DNA from: Acholeplasmatales bacterium
GTDB lineage: Bacteria > Bacillota_I > Bacilli_A > Acholeplasmatales > Anaeroplasmataceae
Direction: 5' to 3'
Length of the DNA stretch: 6,341 bases
Assembly (NCBI GenBank): GCA_024696565.1
Contig: JAILGR010000138.1
Location: forward strand, 1 to 6,341
Part shown: positions 1 through 6,341 of the stretch, one piece after another
How the letters are laid out: every line of letters starts with the position of its first letter
Position numbering within the stretch: the stretch's first letter is position 1
Notes under the pieces: generated by a model
The model's database searches: none
What the model saw: the letters and a program-made list of their open reading frames with translations, nothing else
Told to the model about the DNA's origin: nothing
Translations under genes and position numbers: made by a program

Positions 1-119
1 TATCCTTTTATAATATAATTATAATTTATTAAAATATCAATTACAAGCGTTTTCATATATAAAAAATAAAAAAATGTTCGAAAATAGACAAAAATAATTC
101 AGTTATTACCACATTTTGA

Positions 120-148
120 TTGACTTTTATTTGGAAAATAAATATAAT
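120..148 (+). promoter_or_regulatory. Sigma-A-type promoter of the MarR/ABC operon
   Basis: A -35 box TTGACT (120-125) and a perfect -10 box TATAAT (143-148) are separated by 17 bp, the optimal spacing for the housekeeping sigma factor. Transcription would start near 155, giving a 5' leader of roughly 27 nt before the MarR start. No other equally good rightward promoter is visible in the first 175 bases, and the three following genes are almost contiguous, so this promoter probably drives all of them. Confidence 0.8.
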
Positions 149-165
149 GTTGAATGTCAAACATT
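146..165. promoter_or_regulatory. Candidate MarR operator (inverted repeat over the -10 and start site)
   Basis: AATGTT (146-151) and AACATT (160-165) are perfect inverted arms separated by 8 bp. Inside lies a second small palindrome, TTGA-ATG-TCAA (150-160). The element shares bases with the -10 box and covers the predicted transcription start. A bound dimer there would block RNA polymerase, as is typical of MarR-family autorepression. The palindrome and its position are seen in the sequence; binding by the neighbouring MarR protein is inferred. Confidence 0.55.
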
Positions 166-167
166 TT

Positions 168-175
168 AAAGAGGG
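168..175 (+). promoter_or_regulatory. Ribosome binding site that decides the MarR start
   Basis: AAAGAGGG ends at 175, directly against the ATG at 176, which leaves no spacer for that codon. The in-frame ATG at 182 has a 6-nt spacer and is therefore the more plausible start. Confidence 0.6.
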
Positions 176-181
176 ATGATT

Positions 182-613
182 ATGGAAGTAAGATACGGAA
201 GAAGAATTAATTGTCTATCAAATAGAATAAAAAGAGAGACTCAAAAGCTTGAATGTATGCAATCACTAACTAAGGTTAGTGGGCAAAATGGCTTTATTTT
301 AGTTTATATTCATAAACATAATGATACTCCAATATTTCAAAAAGATATTGAAAGTCATTTTGGCATAACAAGATCTACTGCATCTAAAGTTATTACTTTG
401 ATGGAGAAAAAGGGATTAATTCAAAGAGCATCTAATAATGAAGATGGTAGACTAAAGCAATTAATATTAACTGAAGAAGCAATTAATATTATTAATAATG
501 TTGAATATGAGATGGATGAATTTGATAAGAAATTAGTATCTAATCTTACAGAAGACGAAAAAGAACAGCTTCTATTTTTAATCGAAAAAATGGAAAGGAA
601 TATAAGTGAGTAG
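182..613 (+). CDS. MarR-family transcriptional regulator
   Basis: Predicted repressor of 143 aa, the usual length for a MarR protein, acting as a DNA-binding dimer. A winged helix-turn-helix lies at about residues 48-97. The recognition helix is around 63-77 (TRSTASKVITLMEKKG), and the wing carries the family hallmark Asp-Gly-Arg at 88-90. The flanking N-terminal and C-terminal helices (about 5-30 and 100-141) would form the dimer interface. An in-frame ATG at 176 would add two residues, but it touches the ribosome binding site, so the start at 182 is preferred. The gene is first in the operon: its stop lies 3 nt before an ABC transporter gene, and a candidate operator overlaps its promoter. 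Autorepression together with control of the pump, relieved by a ligand, is the likely role. I see no Cys-based redox sensor pattern that would make it a clear OhrR-type protein; Cys11 and Cys25 are present but not diagnostic. The ligand is unknown. Confidence 0.9.
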   Translation: MEVRYGRRINCLSNRIKRETQKLECMQSLTKVSGQNGFILVYIHKHNDTPIFQKDIESHFGITRSTASKVITLMEKKGLIQRASNNEDGRLKQLILTEEAINIINNVEYEMDEFDKKLVSNLTEDEKEQLLFLIEKMERNISE

Positions 614-616
614 TAT

Positions 617-2395
617 ATGATTAGGAAATTAATGAAATCAATAAGAGAATATAAAATTCCTAGTATTCTATCTATTATATTTGTTACATTAGAGGTAATA
701 ATGGAATGTGTATTACCTTTTGCAACATCTAAATTAGTAGATACTATGAATCAAAAAAATATTGATGTTTCTCAAATTACTATGTATTCAATTATCATAG
801 TAGTTATGGCTCTTGCATCATTAGCCTTTGGAGCCTTAGCAGGTTATTTTTGTTCTAAAGCTGCAGCCGGATTTGCTAAAAATTTAAGAAAAGATATGTA
901 TGATAAGATTACAGAGTTTTCTTTTCAAAATATAGATAATTTCCAAGCATCAAGCTTAGTTACACGTATGACTACAGATGTAACTAATGTACAAAATGCT
1001 TATATGATGTTAATAAGAACAGCATTCCGTAGCCCATTAATGATTATATTTAGTGTTACAATGTGTTTTATTACATCACCTAGATTATCTTGGATATTTA
1101 TTATAGTTTTCTTCTCATTAGGCTTAATTATAGCATTAATTATGTTATCAGCTATGAAAGTGTTTAGAAAGATATTTAAGAAATATGATGCCTTAAATGA
1201 GTCTGTTAAAGAAAACATTGATGGTATTAGAGTAGTAAAAAGCTTTGTTAGAGAAGATTATGAAATTGATAAATTTAAGGCAGCTTCAAAAGATTTGAAA
1301 AAGTCATTTACATTTGCTGAAAGAATAATTGCCTTAAATGGACCTGCAATGCAAGCTGCAGTAAATATTAATATGGTAGTTGTGCTTTTAATTGGTTCAT
1401 CAATAATTATTCAAAATTCAGTAATTGTAGCAGAAGAACCTGTATTTTATGATTTAACAATTGGTCAATTCCAAGCACTAACTACATATGGATTCCAAAT
1501 GTTAATGGCATTAATGATGTTATCATTTGTTGTAGTAATGATTGTTATGGCTATTGAATCTAGTAAGAGAATCGTTGAAGTATTAAATGAAGAATCTACT
1601 ATAGTTAATCCAGAAAACCCTATTTATGAAGTTAAAGATGGATCTATTTCGTTTAAAAATGTTTCATTTAAATATTCTGAGCATGCTAAAATAAATGCTT
1701 TAGACGATATTAATTTAGAAATTAAATCAGGTGAAACTGTAGGTATTATTGGTTCTACTGGTTCATCTAAAACTACCCTTGTAAATCTAATTTCTCGTTT
1801 ATACGATAGAACAGAAGGAGAATTGTTAGTTGGTGGTGTAGATGTTAAAAATTATGATCTACAAACCCTAAGAAACAATGTTGCAGTAGTATTACAAAAG
1901 AATTTATTATTCTCAGGTACAATTGCAGATAACCTAAGGTGGGGTAATGCCAATGCCACTATGGATGAAATAAAGCATGCTTGTGATTTGGCATGTGCTT
2001 CTGAATTCGTTGAATCTTTCCCTGATAAATATGATACACATATTGAACAAGGTGGAACAAATGTTTCTGGTGGTCAAAAACAAAGATTATGTATTGCTAG
2101 AGCATTACTTAAAAATCCTAAAATATTGATCTTAGATGACTCTACAAGTGCTGTAGATACTAAAACTGATGCTATTATTAGAAAAGGATTTAAAGAATTT
2201 ATTCCATCAACTACAAAAATTATCATTGCGCAAAGAGTTTCATCTATTCAAGATGCTGATAAGATTGTTGTATTAGATAATGGTCATATCGATGCAGTAG
2301 GTACTCATGATGATTTGATTTTACATAATGAAATCTATAAAGAGGTTTATTATTCCCAAAATCAAGCTGGTGCTAGCATGAAGGAGGCGAACTAA
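617..2395 (+). CDS. ABC exporter half-transporter, degenerate-ATPase subunit
   Basis: A membrane permease fused to an ATPase, 592 aa, the usual size for a type IV exporter half. Six hydrophobic segments lie at roughly 14-36, 57-80, 133-154, 158-180, 247-266 and 292-315. The nucleotide-binding domain runs from about 345 to the end. Its motifs are Walker A GSTGSSKTT (379-387; Ser384 stands where Gly is usual), Q-loop Gln427, an intact signature VSGGQ (483-487), Walker B ending Asp507-Asp508 (Asp in place of the catalytic Glu), and Gln539 in place of the switch His (IAQR). The same Asp/Gln substitutions mark the degenerate-site subunit of heterodimeric exporters such as TM287 and BmrC. It should pair with the product of the next gene, supplying the good signature to the partner's active site. 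Translation starts 3 nt after the MarR stop, with only a weak AGTGAG ribosome binding site overlapping the end of that gene, which suggests translational coupling. Substrate unknown; drug or metabolite efflux is inferred from family and regulator. Confidence 0.92.
   Translation: MIRKLMKSIREYKIPSILSIIFVTLEVIMECVLPFATSKLVDTMNQKNIDVSQITMYSIIIVVMALASLAFGALAGYFCSKAAAGFAKNLRKDMYDKITEFSFQNIDNFQASSLVTRMTTDVTNVQNAYMMLIRTAFRSPLMIIFSVTMCFITSPRLSWIFIIVFFSLGLIIALIMLSAMKVFRKIFKKYDALNESVKENIDGIRVVKSFVREDYEIDKFKAASKDLKKSFTFAERIIALNGPAMQAAVNINMVVVLLIGSSIIIQNSVIVAEEPVFYDLTIGQFQALTTYGFQMLMALMMLSFVVVMIVMAIESSKRIVEVLNEESTIVNPENPIYEVKDGSISFKNVSFKYSEHAKINALDDINLEIKSGETVGIIGSTGSSKTTLVNLISRLYDRTEGELLVGGVDVKNYDLQTLRNNVAVVLQKNLLFSGTIADNLRWGNANATMDEIKHACDLACASEFVESFPDKYDTHIEQGGTNVSGGQKQRLCIARALLKNPKILILDDSTSAVDTKTDAIIRKGFKEFIPSTTKIIIAQRVSSIQDADKIVVLDNGHIDAVGTHDDLILHNEIYKEVYYSQNQAGASMKEAN
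2381..2387 (+). promoter_or_regulatory. Strong ribosome binding site of the second ABC gene
   Basis: A perfect AAGGAGG sits inside the last codons of the first ABC gene, 9 nt before the ATG at 2397. It is much stronger than the site of the upstream partner. The second subunit can therefore be initiated independently, although only 1 nt separates the two genes. Confidence 0.8.
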
Positions 2396-2396
2396 T

Positions 2397-4352
2397 ATGC
2401 CAAGAATGAATGTTAAACAAATGGGTAACTTTGATAAAAAAGGTACTTTTAAAAGATTAATTAAATATGTGTTTAAATCTTATCCTATACATTTTATTGT
2501 TATTATAATTTGTATAATAATAAGTGCAGTAGGAGCAATTGCTGCATCTATTTTTATGCAAAGATTTATTGATGATGTAATTATGGCAGGTATTAGAGCT
2601 AATGGTAGTGTAGCAGGATCAGGATTTGAAACTGTAAAGCCTACTTTAATTGCTTTAGTTATTTCTTTAAGTTCTGTATATTTAGCTGCCATTTTAGCAT
2701 CAACACTTTATCAACAATTACTTTGTGTAGTTACACAAGGTTTTTTAGATAAAGTACGTTGTGATATGTTTAGTAAGATGGAAAAATTACCTATTTCATA
2801 TTTTGATAGAAATCAACATGGTGATATTATGTCAACATATACAAATGATGTTGATGCAATTAGACAGGTAGTTTCTACTTCATTACCACAATTTGTTCAA
2901 GTATTATTGACTGTTTTAATGTTATTTGGTGTAATGTTATATTATTCAATTTGGTTAACACTAGTAGTTATTGTGGCTGTAATCTTTATCTATTTAGCTA
3001 CAAGTAAGATTGGTGGAGGTAGTGCAAAATATTTTATTCGCCAACAAAAGAGTGTTGCTAAATGTGAAGGTTTCATTGAAGAAATGATGAATGGTCAAAG
3101 AGTAGTTAAAGTATTCTGTCATGAAGAAAAAGCTAAAGCTGATTTTGAAGTTTTAAATGAAGAATTAAATCATAACGCATTTGCCGCAAATGCTTATGCT
3201 AATATGTTAGTACCAATTATTCATAATATTGCTAACTTATTATATGTAGTTGTAGCAATTGTTGGAGTAGTTTTAGTTATTAATAATGTACCAAATTTGT
3301 CACTTAGAGGATTTGGTAATGATGAAGCTACAGCATTAACTATTGGTATTGCTGTTACATACTTAGGTATGGCAAGACAATTTGGTAACCAATTTAACCA
3401 AATATCTCAACAATTAAATTCCGTAGTAATGGCTTTAGCTGGTGCTAAGCGTATCTTTGACTTAATGGATCAAGAACCAGAAAAGGATGAAGGATATGTT
3501 AGTCTTGTAAATTGTCATGTAAAAGAAGATGGTACTATTGTTGAATGTGAAGAGCATACTGGTCATTGGGCTTGGAAACATCCACATAAAGAAGATGGTA
3601 CTATTACATATACTGAATTAAAAGGTGATATTAGATTATTTGATGTTGATTTTGGATATGTCCCTGAAAAAATAGTATTACATGATGTTTCAGTTTATGC
3701 TAAACCAGGTCAAAAGATTGCCTTTGTAGGTGCAACTGGTGCAGGTAAGACTACAATTACAAATCTAATCAATCGTTTCTATGATATTCAAGATGGTAAA
3801 ATTAGATTTGATGGTATTAATATTAATAAGATTAAGAAAGATGATTTAAGAAAATCTATTGGTATAGTATTACAAGATACAAACCTATTTACAGGTACTG
3901 TTGCTGACAATATTAGATATGGTAAATTAAATGCAACTGAAGCTGAAATTGAAGAAGCAGCAAAGATTGCAAACGCATATGATTTTATTACAAGATTACC
4001 AGATGGCTTTAATACTATGTTAACAGGAAATGGTTCTCAGTTATCTCAAGGACAAAGACAGCTAATCTCTATAGCTAGAGCGGCTTTAGCTGATGCTCCT
4101 GTTATGATTTTGGATGAAGCTACATCATCAATTGATACTCGTACTGAATTATTAGTATCTCGTGGTATGGATGGTTTGATGGAGGGTAGAACAGTATTTG
4201 TTATTGCCCATAGATTATCTACAGTTCAAAACTCTAATGCTATTATTGTTTTAGACCATGGTAGAATTATTGAACGTGGTGATCATGATGATTTAATTAA
4301 AGCTAAAGGTACTTATTATCAATTATATACAGGTGCCTTTGAGCTTGAATAA
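2397..4352 (+). CDS. ABC exporter half-transporter, catalytic subunit with linker insert
   Basis: Permease-ATPase fusion of 651 aa, about 60 longer than its partner. Hydrophobic segments lie at roughly 31-55, 82-105, 163-183, 185-203, 271-296 and 311-327. The loop after the first segment is extended (about 60-82). The ATPase domain (about 410-651) has a normal Walker A GATGAGKTT (445-453), Q-loop Gln493, Walker B Asp573-Glu574 with the catalytic Glu present, and switch His605. The signature is LSQGQ (549-553) instead of LSGGQ, as in TM288 and BmrD. This protein thus carries the working Walker A/B of the dimer, while its altered signature faces the degenerate site of the upstream subunit. Between the last membrane segment and the ATPase lies an insert (about 362-410) that is rich in Cys, His and Trp and repeats KEDGTI exactly at 376-381 and 398-403. 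I recall similar inserts in Clostridia homologues; their function is unknown to me. The gene is last in the operon, and no strong terminator follows. Confidence 0.92.
   Translation: MPRMNVKQMGNFDKKGTFKRLIKYVFKSYPIHFIVIIICIIISAVGAIAASIFMQRFIDDVIMAGIRANGSVAGSGFETVKPTLIALVISLSSVYLAAILASTLYQQLLCVVTQGFLDKVRCDMFSKMEKLPISYFDRNQHGDIMSTYTNDVDAIRQVVSTSLPQFVQVLLTVLMLFGVMLYYSIWLTLVVIVAVIFIYLATSKIGGGSAKYFIRQQKSVAKCEGFIEEMMNGQRVVKVFCHEEKAKADFEVLNEELNHNAFAANAYANMLVPIIHNIANLLYVVVAIVGVVLVINNVPNLSLRGFGNDEATALTIGIAVTYLGMARQFGNQFNQISQQLNSVVMALAGAKRIFDLMDQEPEKDEGYVSLVNCHVKEDGTIVECEEHTGHWAWKHPHKEDGTITYTELKGDIRLFDVDFGYVPEKIVLHDVSVYAKPGQKIAFVGATGAGKTTITNLINRFYDIQDGKIRFDGININKIKKDDLRKSIGIVLQDTNLFTGTVADNIRYGKLNATEAEIEEAAKIANAYDFITRLPDGFNTMLTGNGSQLSQGQRQLISIARAALADAPVMILDEATSSIDTRTELLVSRGMDGLMEGRTVFVIAHRLSTVQNSNAIIVLDHGRIIERGDHDDLIKAKGTYYQLYTGAFELE
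3522..3605 (+). repeat. 18-bp direct repeat inside the ABC linker insert
   Basis: The 18-bp stretch AAAGAAGATGGTACTATT occurs at 3522-3539 and again, without a mismatch, at 3588-3605. The spacing is 66 bp, exactly 22 codons. Both copies are in the same frame and encode Lys-Glu-Asp-Gly-Thr-Ile at residues 376-381 and 398-403 of the second ABC protein. The sequence between the copies is not itself repeated, so this is a pair of matching edges rather than a tandem duplication. Confidence 0.85.
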
Positions 4353-4390
4353 TTTGTTTTTTTGAGAATACATTTTAATATAAATTGTTA

Positions 4391-4419
4391 TTTACAAAAA
4401 TACAAAAAAAATGTATAAT
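4391..4419 (+). promoter_or_regulatory. Sigma-A-type promoter of the T-box/ileS unit
   Basis: TTTACA (4391-4396) and TATAAT (4414-4419) are separated by 17 bp. Transcription would start near 4426, about 18 nt before the first base-paired strand of the T-box leader. This separates ileS from the upstream efflux operon as its own transcription unit. Confidence 0.75.
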
Positions 4420-4432
4420 GCTTTTGTATTTT
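4397..4432. repeat. 11-bp AT-rich inverted repeat around the ileS -10 box
   Basis: The arms at 4397-4407 (AAAATACAAAA) and 4422-4432 (TTTTGTATTTT) are perfect inverted complements around a 14-nt loop that contains the -10 box. As RNA it would be a weak hairpin made almost wholly of A-U pairs. It could be a poor terminator for the ABC operon or a protein site on the promoter, or it could be chance in AT-rich DNA. Confidence 0.4.
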
Positions 4433-4443
4433 AAAAGTTATGA

Positions 4444-4658
4444 TTCCAAACGGAAGAATAGAAGATATTTATAAGAGAGTCATGGTTGGTGAAAAATGAT
4501 AATGTCCTATTCTTTAGATCATTGGAGGAGCTGGTATGGGGATAAGCCATACACGTTAGCTGCGTTAAAGCAATGAAGGGCTATGTGTTTTATACATAGA
4601 ACTAAGGTGGTACCGCGATAATTCGTCCTTAGAGAAATCTAAGGACTTTTTTATTTTT
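4444..4658 (+). promoter_or_regulatory. T-box riboswitch leader, isoleucine-specific, upstream of ileS
   Basis: An RNA leader that senses uncharged tRNA-Ile and controls termination before ileS. Stem I base pairs TTCCAA (4444-4449) with TTGGAG (4522-4527, one G-U pair). Above it, AAGAATAG (4454-4461) pairs with CTATTCTT (4507-4514), GATATT (4464-4469) with AATGTC (4501-4506), and TCAT (4480-4483) with ATGA (4496-4499). The distal loop carries GGTTGGTG (4484-4491) and the AG-bulge region is AAGAGAG (4473-4479). The loop between the lower helices contains ATC (4518-4520) followed by A, a fitting Ile specifier. Stem II pairs GTATGG (4534-4539) with CCATAC (4547-4552) and AGCT (4529-4532) with AGCT (4558-4561). 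Stem III pairs CTATGT (4581-4586) with ACATAG (4594-4599). The T-box proper is AAGGTGGTACCGCG (4604-4617). Its TGGT bulge (4608-4611) can pair with an ACCA tRNA end, as expected for tRNA-Ile. CTAAGG (4602-4607) pairs with CCTTAG (4627-4632) as antiterminator. The pairings are by eye; the class is very sure, the specifier slightly less. Confidence 0.93.
4625..4652 (+). terminator. ileS: T-box-controlled intrinsic terminator
   Basis: A perfect 9-bp stem, GTCCTTAGA (4625-4633) with TCTAAGGAC (4638-4646), closes a GAAA loop and is followed by six T residues (4647-4652), then A and five more T. The left arm shares CCTTAG with the antiterminator helix, so the two structures exclude each other. The terminator forms when tRNA-Ile is charged, and read-through occurs when it is uncharged. 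Confidence 0.92.
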
Positions 4659-4665
4659 AAGGAGG
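4659..4665 (+). promoter_or_regulatory. ileS: Ribosome binding site of ileS
   Basis: A perfect AAGGAGG ends 5 nt before the ATG at 4671. It lies just beyond the terminator T-tract, so it is transcribed only when the T-box allows read-through. Confidence 0.85.
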
Positions 4666-4670
4666 ATTTT

Positions 4671-6341
4671 ATGAAAGATTATAAAGATACCTTATTTATG
4701 GGTAAAACTAATTTTGAAATGCGTGGTAACCTTAATAATAAAGAACCATTAATCCAAAAGAAATGGGATGATATGGATCTTTATAATAAGGTTATAAAGA
4801 AAAATGAAGGAAAAAGAGAGTATACATTACATGATGGACCTCCATATGCCAACGGAGATATCCATTTAGGACATGCTTTAAACAAGATTTTAAAGGATTT
4901 CATTGTTCGTTATAAGAATATGAATGGCTTTAAGTCTGTTTATTATCCTGGTTGGGATACTCATGGTTTACCTATTGAGAATGCCTTACAAAAAGCTGGT
5001 GTTTCAAGAAGAGATAAACCTATTACTGAATTTAGAAATTTATGTATGGAATATGCATATAAACAAGTTGAAAGACAAAAGGTTGGTTTTAAGAGACTTG
5101 GTGTTTTAGCTGATTATCAAAATCCATATATTACATTAACTCATGGTTTTGAAGCTGATCAAATTAGAGTATTTGCTAAGATGGCTGAAAAGGGCTTAAT
5201 TTATAAAGGATTAAAGCCTGTATATTGGTCTCCATCTTCAGAATCAGCTTTAGCTGAAGCTGAAATTGAGTATCATGATATAACATCTAAGTCAATTTTC
5301 TTCAAATTCCCTATTGTTGATGGTAAAGGAATGTTTGAAGGGGCATCATTTTTAGTATGGACAACTACACCTTGGACAATTCCTGGTGACTTAGCTGTTT
5401 GTGCAGGCCCTGAAATTTCTTATGCTGTATTTGATTCAAATAAGGGTAGAATGGTTTGTGCTGCAGATTTACTTGAATCATTAAAAGTAAAACTATCTTT
5501 AGAAGATGTTAATGTATTAGGTTATGTATTAGGTAAAGATTTAGTTGACCTAAAATATAATTTACCACTTTATAATAGAGTTCAACCTGTCATTAATGCT
5601 GATTATGTAACTACAACTGATGGTACTGGTTTTGTACATATCGCACCAGGTTATGGTGAAGAAGACTATGAAGCTGCAAAGGTATATGGCCTTGATGTTT
5701 TAGTATGCGTTGATAATCATGGTTACCAAATGGAAAATGCTGGTAAGTATGCTGGTATGTTCTATGATGATTCTGAAGATGCTATTATTGAAGATTTAAA
5801 AGAATGTGGTTCATTACTATTATTAGATCCAATTACCCACAGCTATCCTCATGACTGGAGAACTAAAAAGCCAGTTATTTTTAGAGCAACTCCACAATGG
5901 TTTGCATCTATTGATCCAATTAAGGATGATATTTTGAATGCCATTAAAGAAGTATCTTGGACTCCAACTTGGGGTGAATTACGTATTTCTAATATGATTA
6001 AAGATCGTCATGATTGGTGTATTTCACGTCAAAGAGCTTGGGGTGTACCTATCCCTGTATTCTATGCTGAAGATGGTACTGAAATTTTAGACCAAAAGGT
6101 ACTTGAACATATTGCTAATTTATTTGAAGAGTATGGTTCTAATGTTTGGTTTGAAAGAGAAGCTAAAGACTTATTACCAGAAGGATATACAAATCCTCAT
6201 TCTCCAAATGGTAAATTTACTAAAGAAAAAGATAGTATGGATGTATGGTTTGATTCAGGTTCTTCATATATGACATTACATAGAAGAGGATTACCATATC
6301 CATGTGATTTATACTTAGAGGGTTCAGACCAATATAGAGGT
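4671..6341 (+). CDS. ileS: Isoleucyl-tRNA synthetase, N-terminal 557 codons (cut by window edge)
   Basis: Cytoplasmic class I aminoacyl-tRNA synthetase that charges tRNA-Ile with isoleucine using ATP. The frame is open without a stop to the last base. Full-length bacterial enzymes are about 900-1000 aa, so the KMSKS loop and the tRNA-binding C-terminus lie outside. Visible catalytic motifs are the HIGH equivalent HLGH (65-68) after [19 protein letters not shown] (94-103), [16 protein letters not shown] just before the editing domain, [13 protein letters not shown] from 450, DVWFDSGSS (about 524-532) and GSDQYRG at the cut end. The CP1 editing domain shows WTTTPWT (230-236) and [16 protein letters not shown] (318-333). 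By motif alignment from memory, His323 and Asp332 match the E. coli editing residues His333 and Asp342. Tyr328 replaces the His common in APGHG. The start is fixed by the AAGGAGG 5 nt upstream. Expression is governed by the T-box leader directly before it, whose ATC specifier agrees with the product. Confidence 0.97.
   Translation, partial: MKDYKDTLFMGKTNFEMRGNLNNKEPLIQKKWDDMDLYNKVIKKNEGKREYTLHDGPPYANGDIHLGHALNKILKDFIVRYKNMNGFKSVYYPGWDTHGLPIENALQKAGVSRRDKPITEFRNLCMEYAYKQVERQKVGFKRLGVLADYQNPYITLTHGFEADQIRVFAKMAEKGLIYKGLKPVYWSPSSESALAEAEIEYHDITSKSIFFKFPIVDGKGMFEGASFLVWTTTPWTIPGDLAVCAGPEISYAVFDSNKGRMVCAADLLESLKVKLSLEDVNVLGYVLGKDLVDLKYNLPLYNRVQPVINADYVTTTDGTGFVHIAPGYGEEDYEAAKVYGLDVLVCVDNHGYQMENAGKYAGMFYDDSEDAIIEDLKECGSLLLLDPITHSYPHDWRTKKPVIFRATPQWFASIDPIKDDILNAIKEVSWTPTWGELRISNMIKDRHDWCISRQRAWGVPIPVFYAEDGTEILDQKVLEHIANLFEEYGSNVWFEREAKDLLPEGYTNPHSPNGKFTKEKDSMDVWFDSGSSYMTLHRRGLPYPCDLYLEGSDQYRG

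Noticed and set aside
17..26. 10-bp perfect palindrome AATTATAATT
   Set aside because: Low-complexity AT sequence far from the promoter; no reason to consider it a binding site.
12..40. Possible leftward promoter on the minus strand (TTGATA at 40-35, TATATT at 17-12, 17-bp spacer)
   Set aside because: The stretch is almost pure A+T, so such matches are expected by chance, and the window shows no leftward gene to receive the transcript.
176..184. ATG at 176 as the MarR start
   Set aside because: It abuts the ribosome binding site with no spacer; the in-frame ATG at 182 has a 6-nt spacer. The two extra residues would not affect function, so the choice is a preference rather than a proof.
1000..1218. 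Minus-strand open frame of 72 codons
   Set aside because: It lies wholly inside the membrane domain of the first ABC gene and has no ribosome binding site or recognisable product.
2480..2692. Minus-strand open frame of 70 codons
   Set aside because: It is an antisense shadow of the first two membrane helices of the second ABC gene; its hydrophobic look comes from that complement.
4924..5109. Plus-strand open frame of 61 codons
   Set aside because: It is out of frame within ileS, whose own frame is open and carries conserved synthetase motifs across the same bases.
4671..6341. Possible frameshift or pseudogene in ileS
   Set aside because: Codon-by-codon reading keeps one open frame through all 557 codons with motifs in the correct order; the gene simply continues beyond the window.

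Overview
The window is AT-rich and gene-dense, with strong AAGGAGG-type ribosome binding sites, near-consensus sigma-A promoters and a T-box riboswitch. This combination points to a low-GC member of the Bacillota (Firmicutes). The transporter proteins resemble those I recall from gut Clostridia and Erysipelotrichia, but that placement is from memory and is tentative. Every tryptophan I read in frame is TGG, so nothing suggests a code in which TGA is reassigned.

Left block (about 120-4352): one rightward operon of three genes. A consensus promoter (TTGACT, 17 bp, TATAAT) is overlapped by an inverted repeat that is a good candidate operator. It drives a MarR-family repressor, followed after 3 nt by an ABC half-transporter and, after 1 nt more, by a second ABC half-transporter. 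The two half-transporters have complementary changes in their ATPase motifs. ABC1 has an altered Walker A, Asp for the catalytic Glu, and Gln for the switch His. ABC2 has LSQGQ in place of LSGGQ. In a head-to-tail dimer all of these fall in one nucleotide site, which leaves one consensus catalytic site. That is the plan of heterodimeric exporters such as TM287/288 and BmrCD. The likely arrangement is a drug- or metabolite-responsive repressor controlling its own efflux pump, but the substrate cannot be read from the sequence.

Middle (4353-4670): about 320 nt without a protein gene. It holds a second good promoter (TTTACA, 17 bp, TATAAT), an 11-bp AT-rich inverted repeat wrapped around its -10 box, and a full T-box leader. 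The leader has a Stem I with an ATC (Ile) specifier, Stem II and III hairpins, the T-box sequence, an antiterminator and a competing intrinsic terminator.

Right block (4671 to the end): the first 557 codons of isoleucyl-tRNA synthetase (ileS), open at the right edge. The ATC specifier matches this gene, so uncharged tRNA-Ile should switch on its expression.

I see no mobile element, CRISPR array, tRNA or rRNA, and no evidence of a wholly new system. The points most worth a second look are the Cys/His-rich linker insert of ABC2 with its exact KEDGTI repeat, the clustering of every ATPase-site deviation in one site, the candidate MarR operator, and the absence of a convincing terminator between the efflux operon and the T-box.
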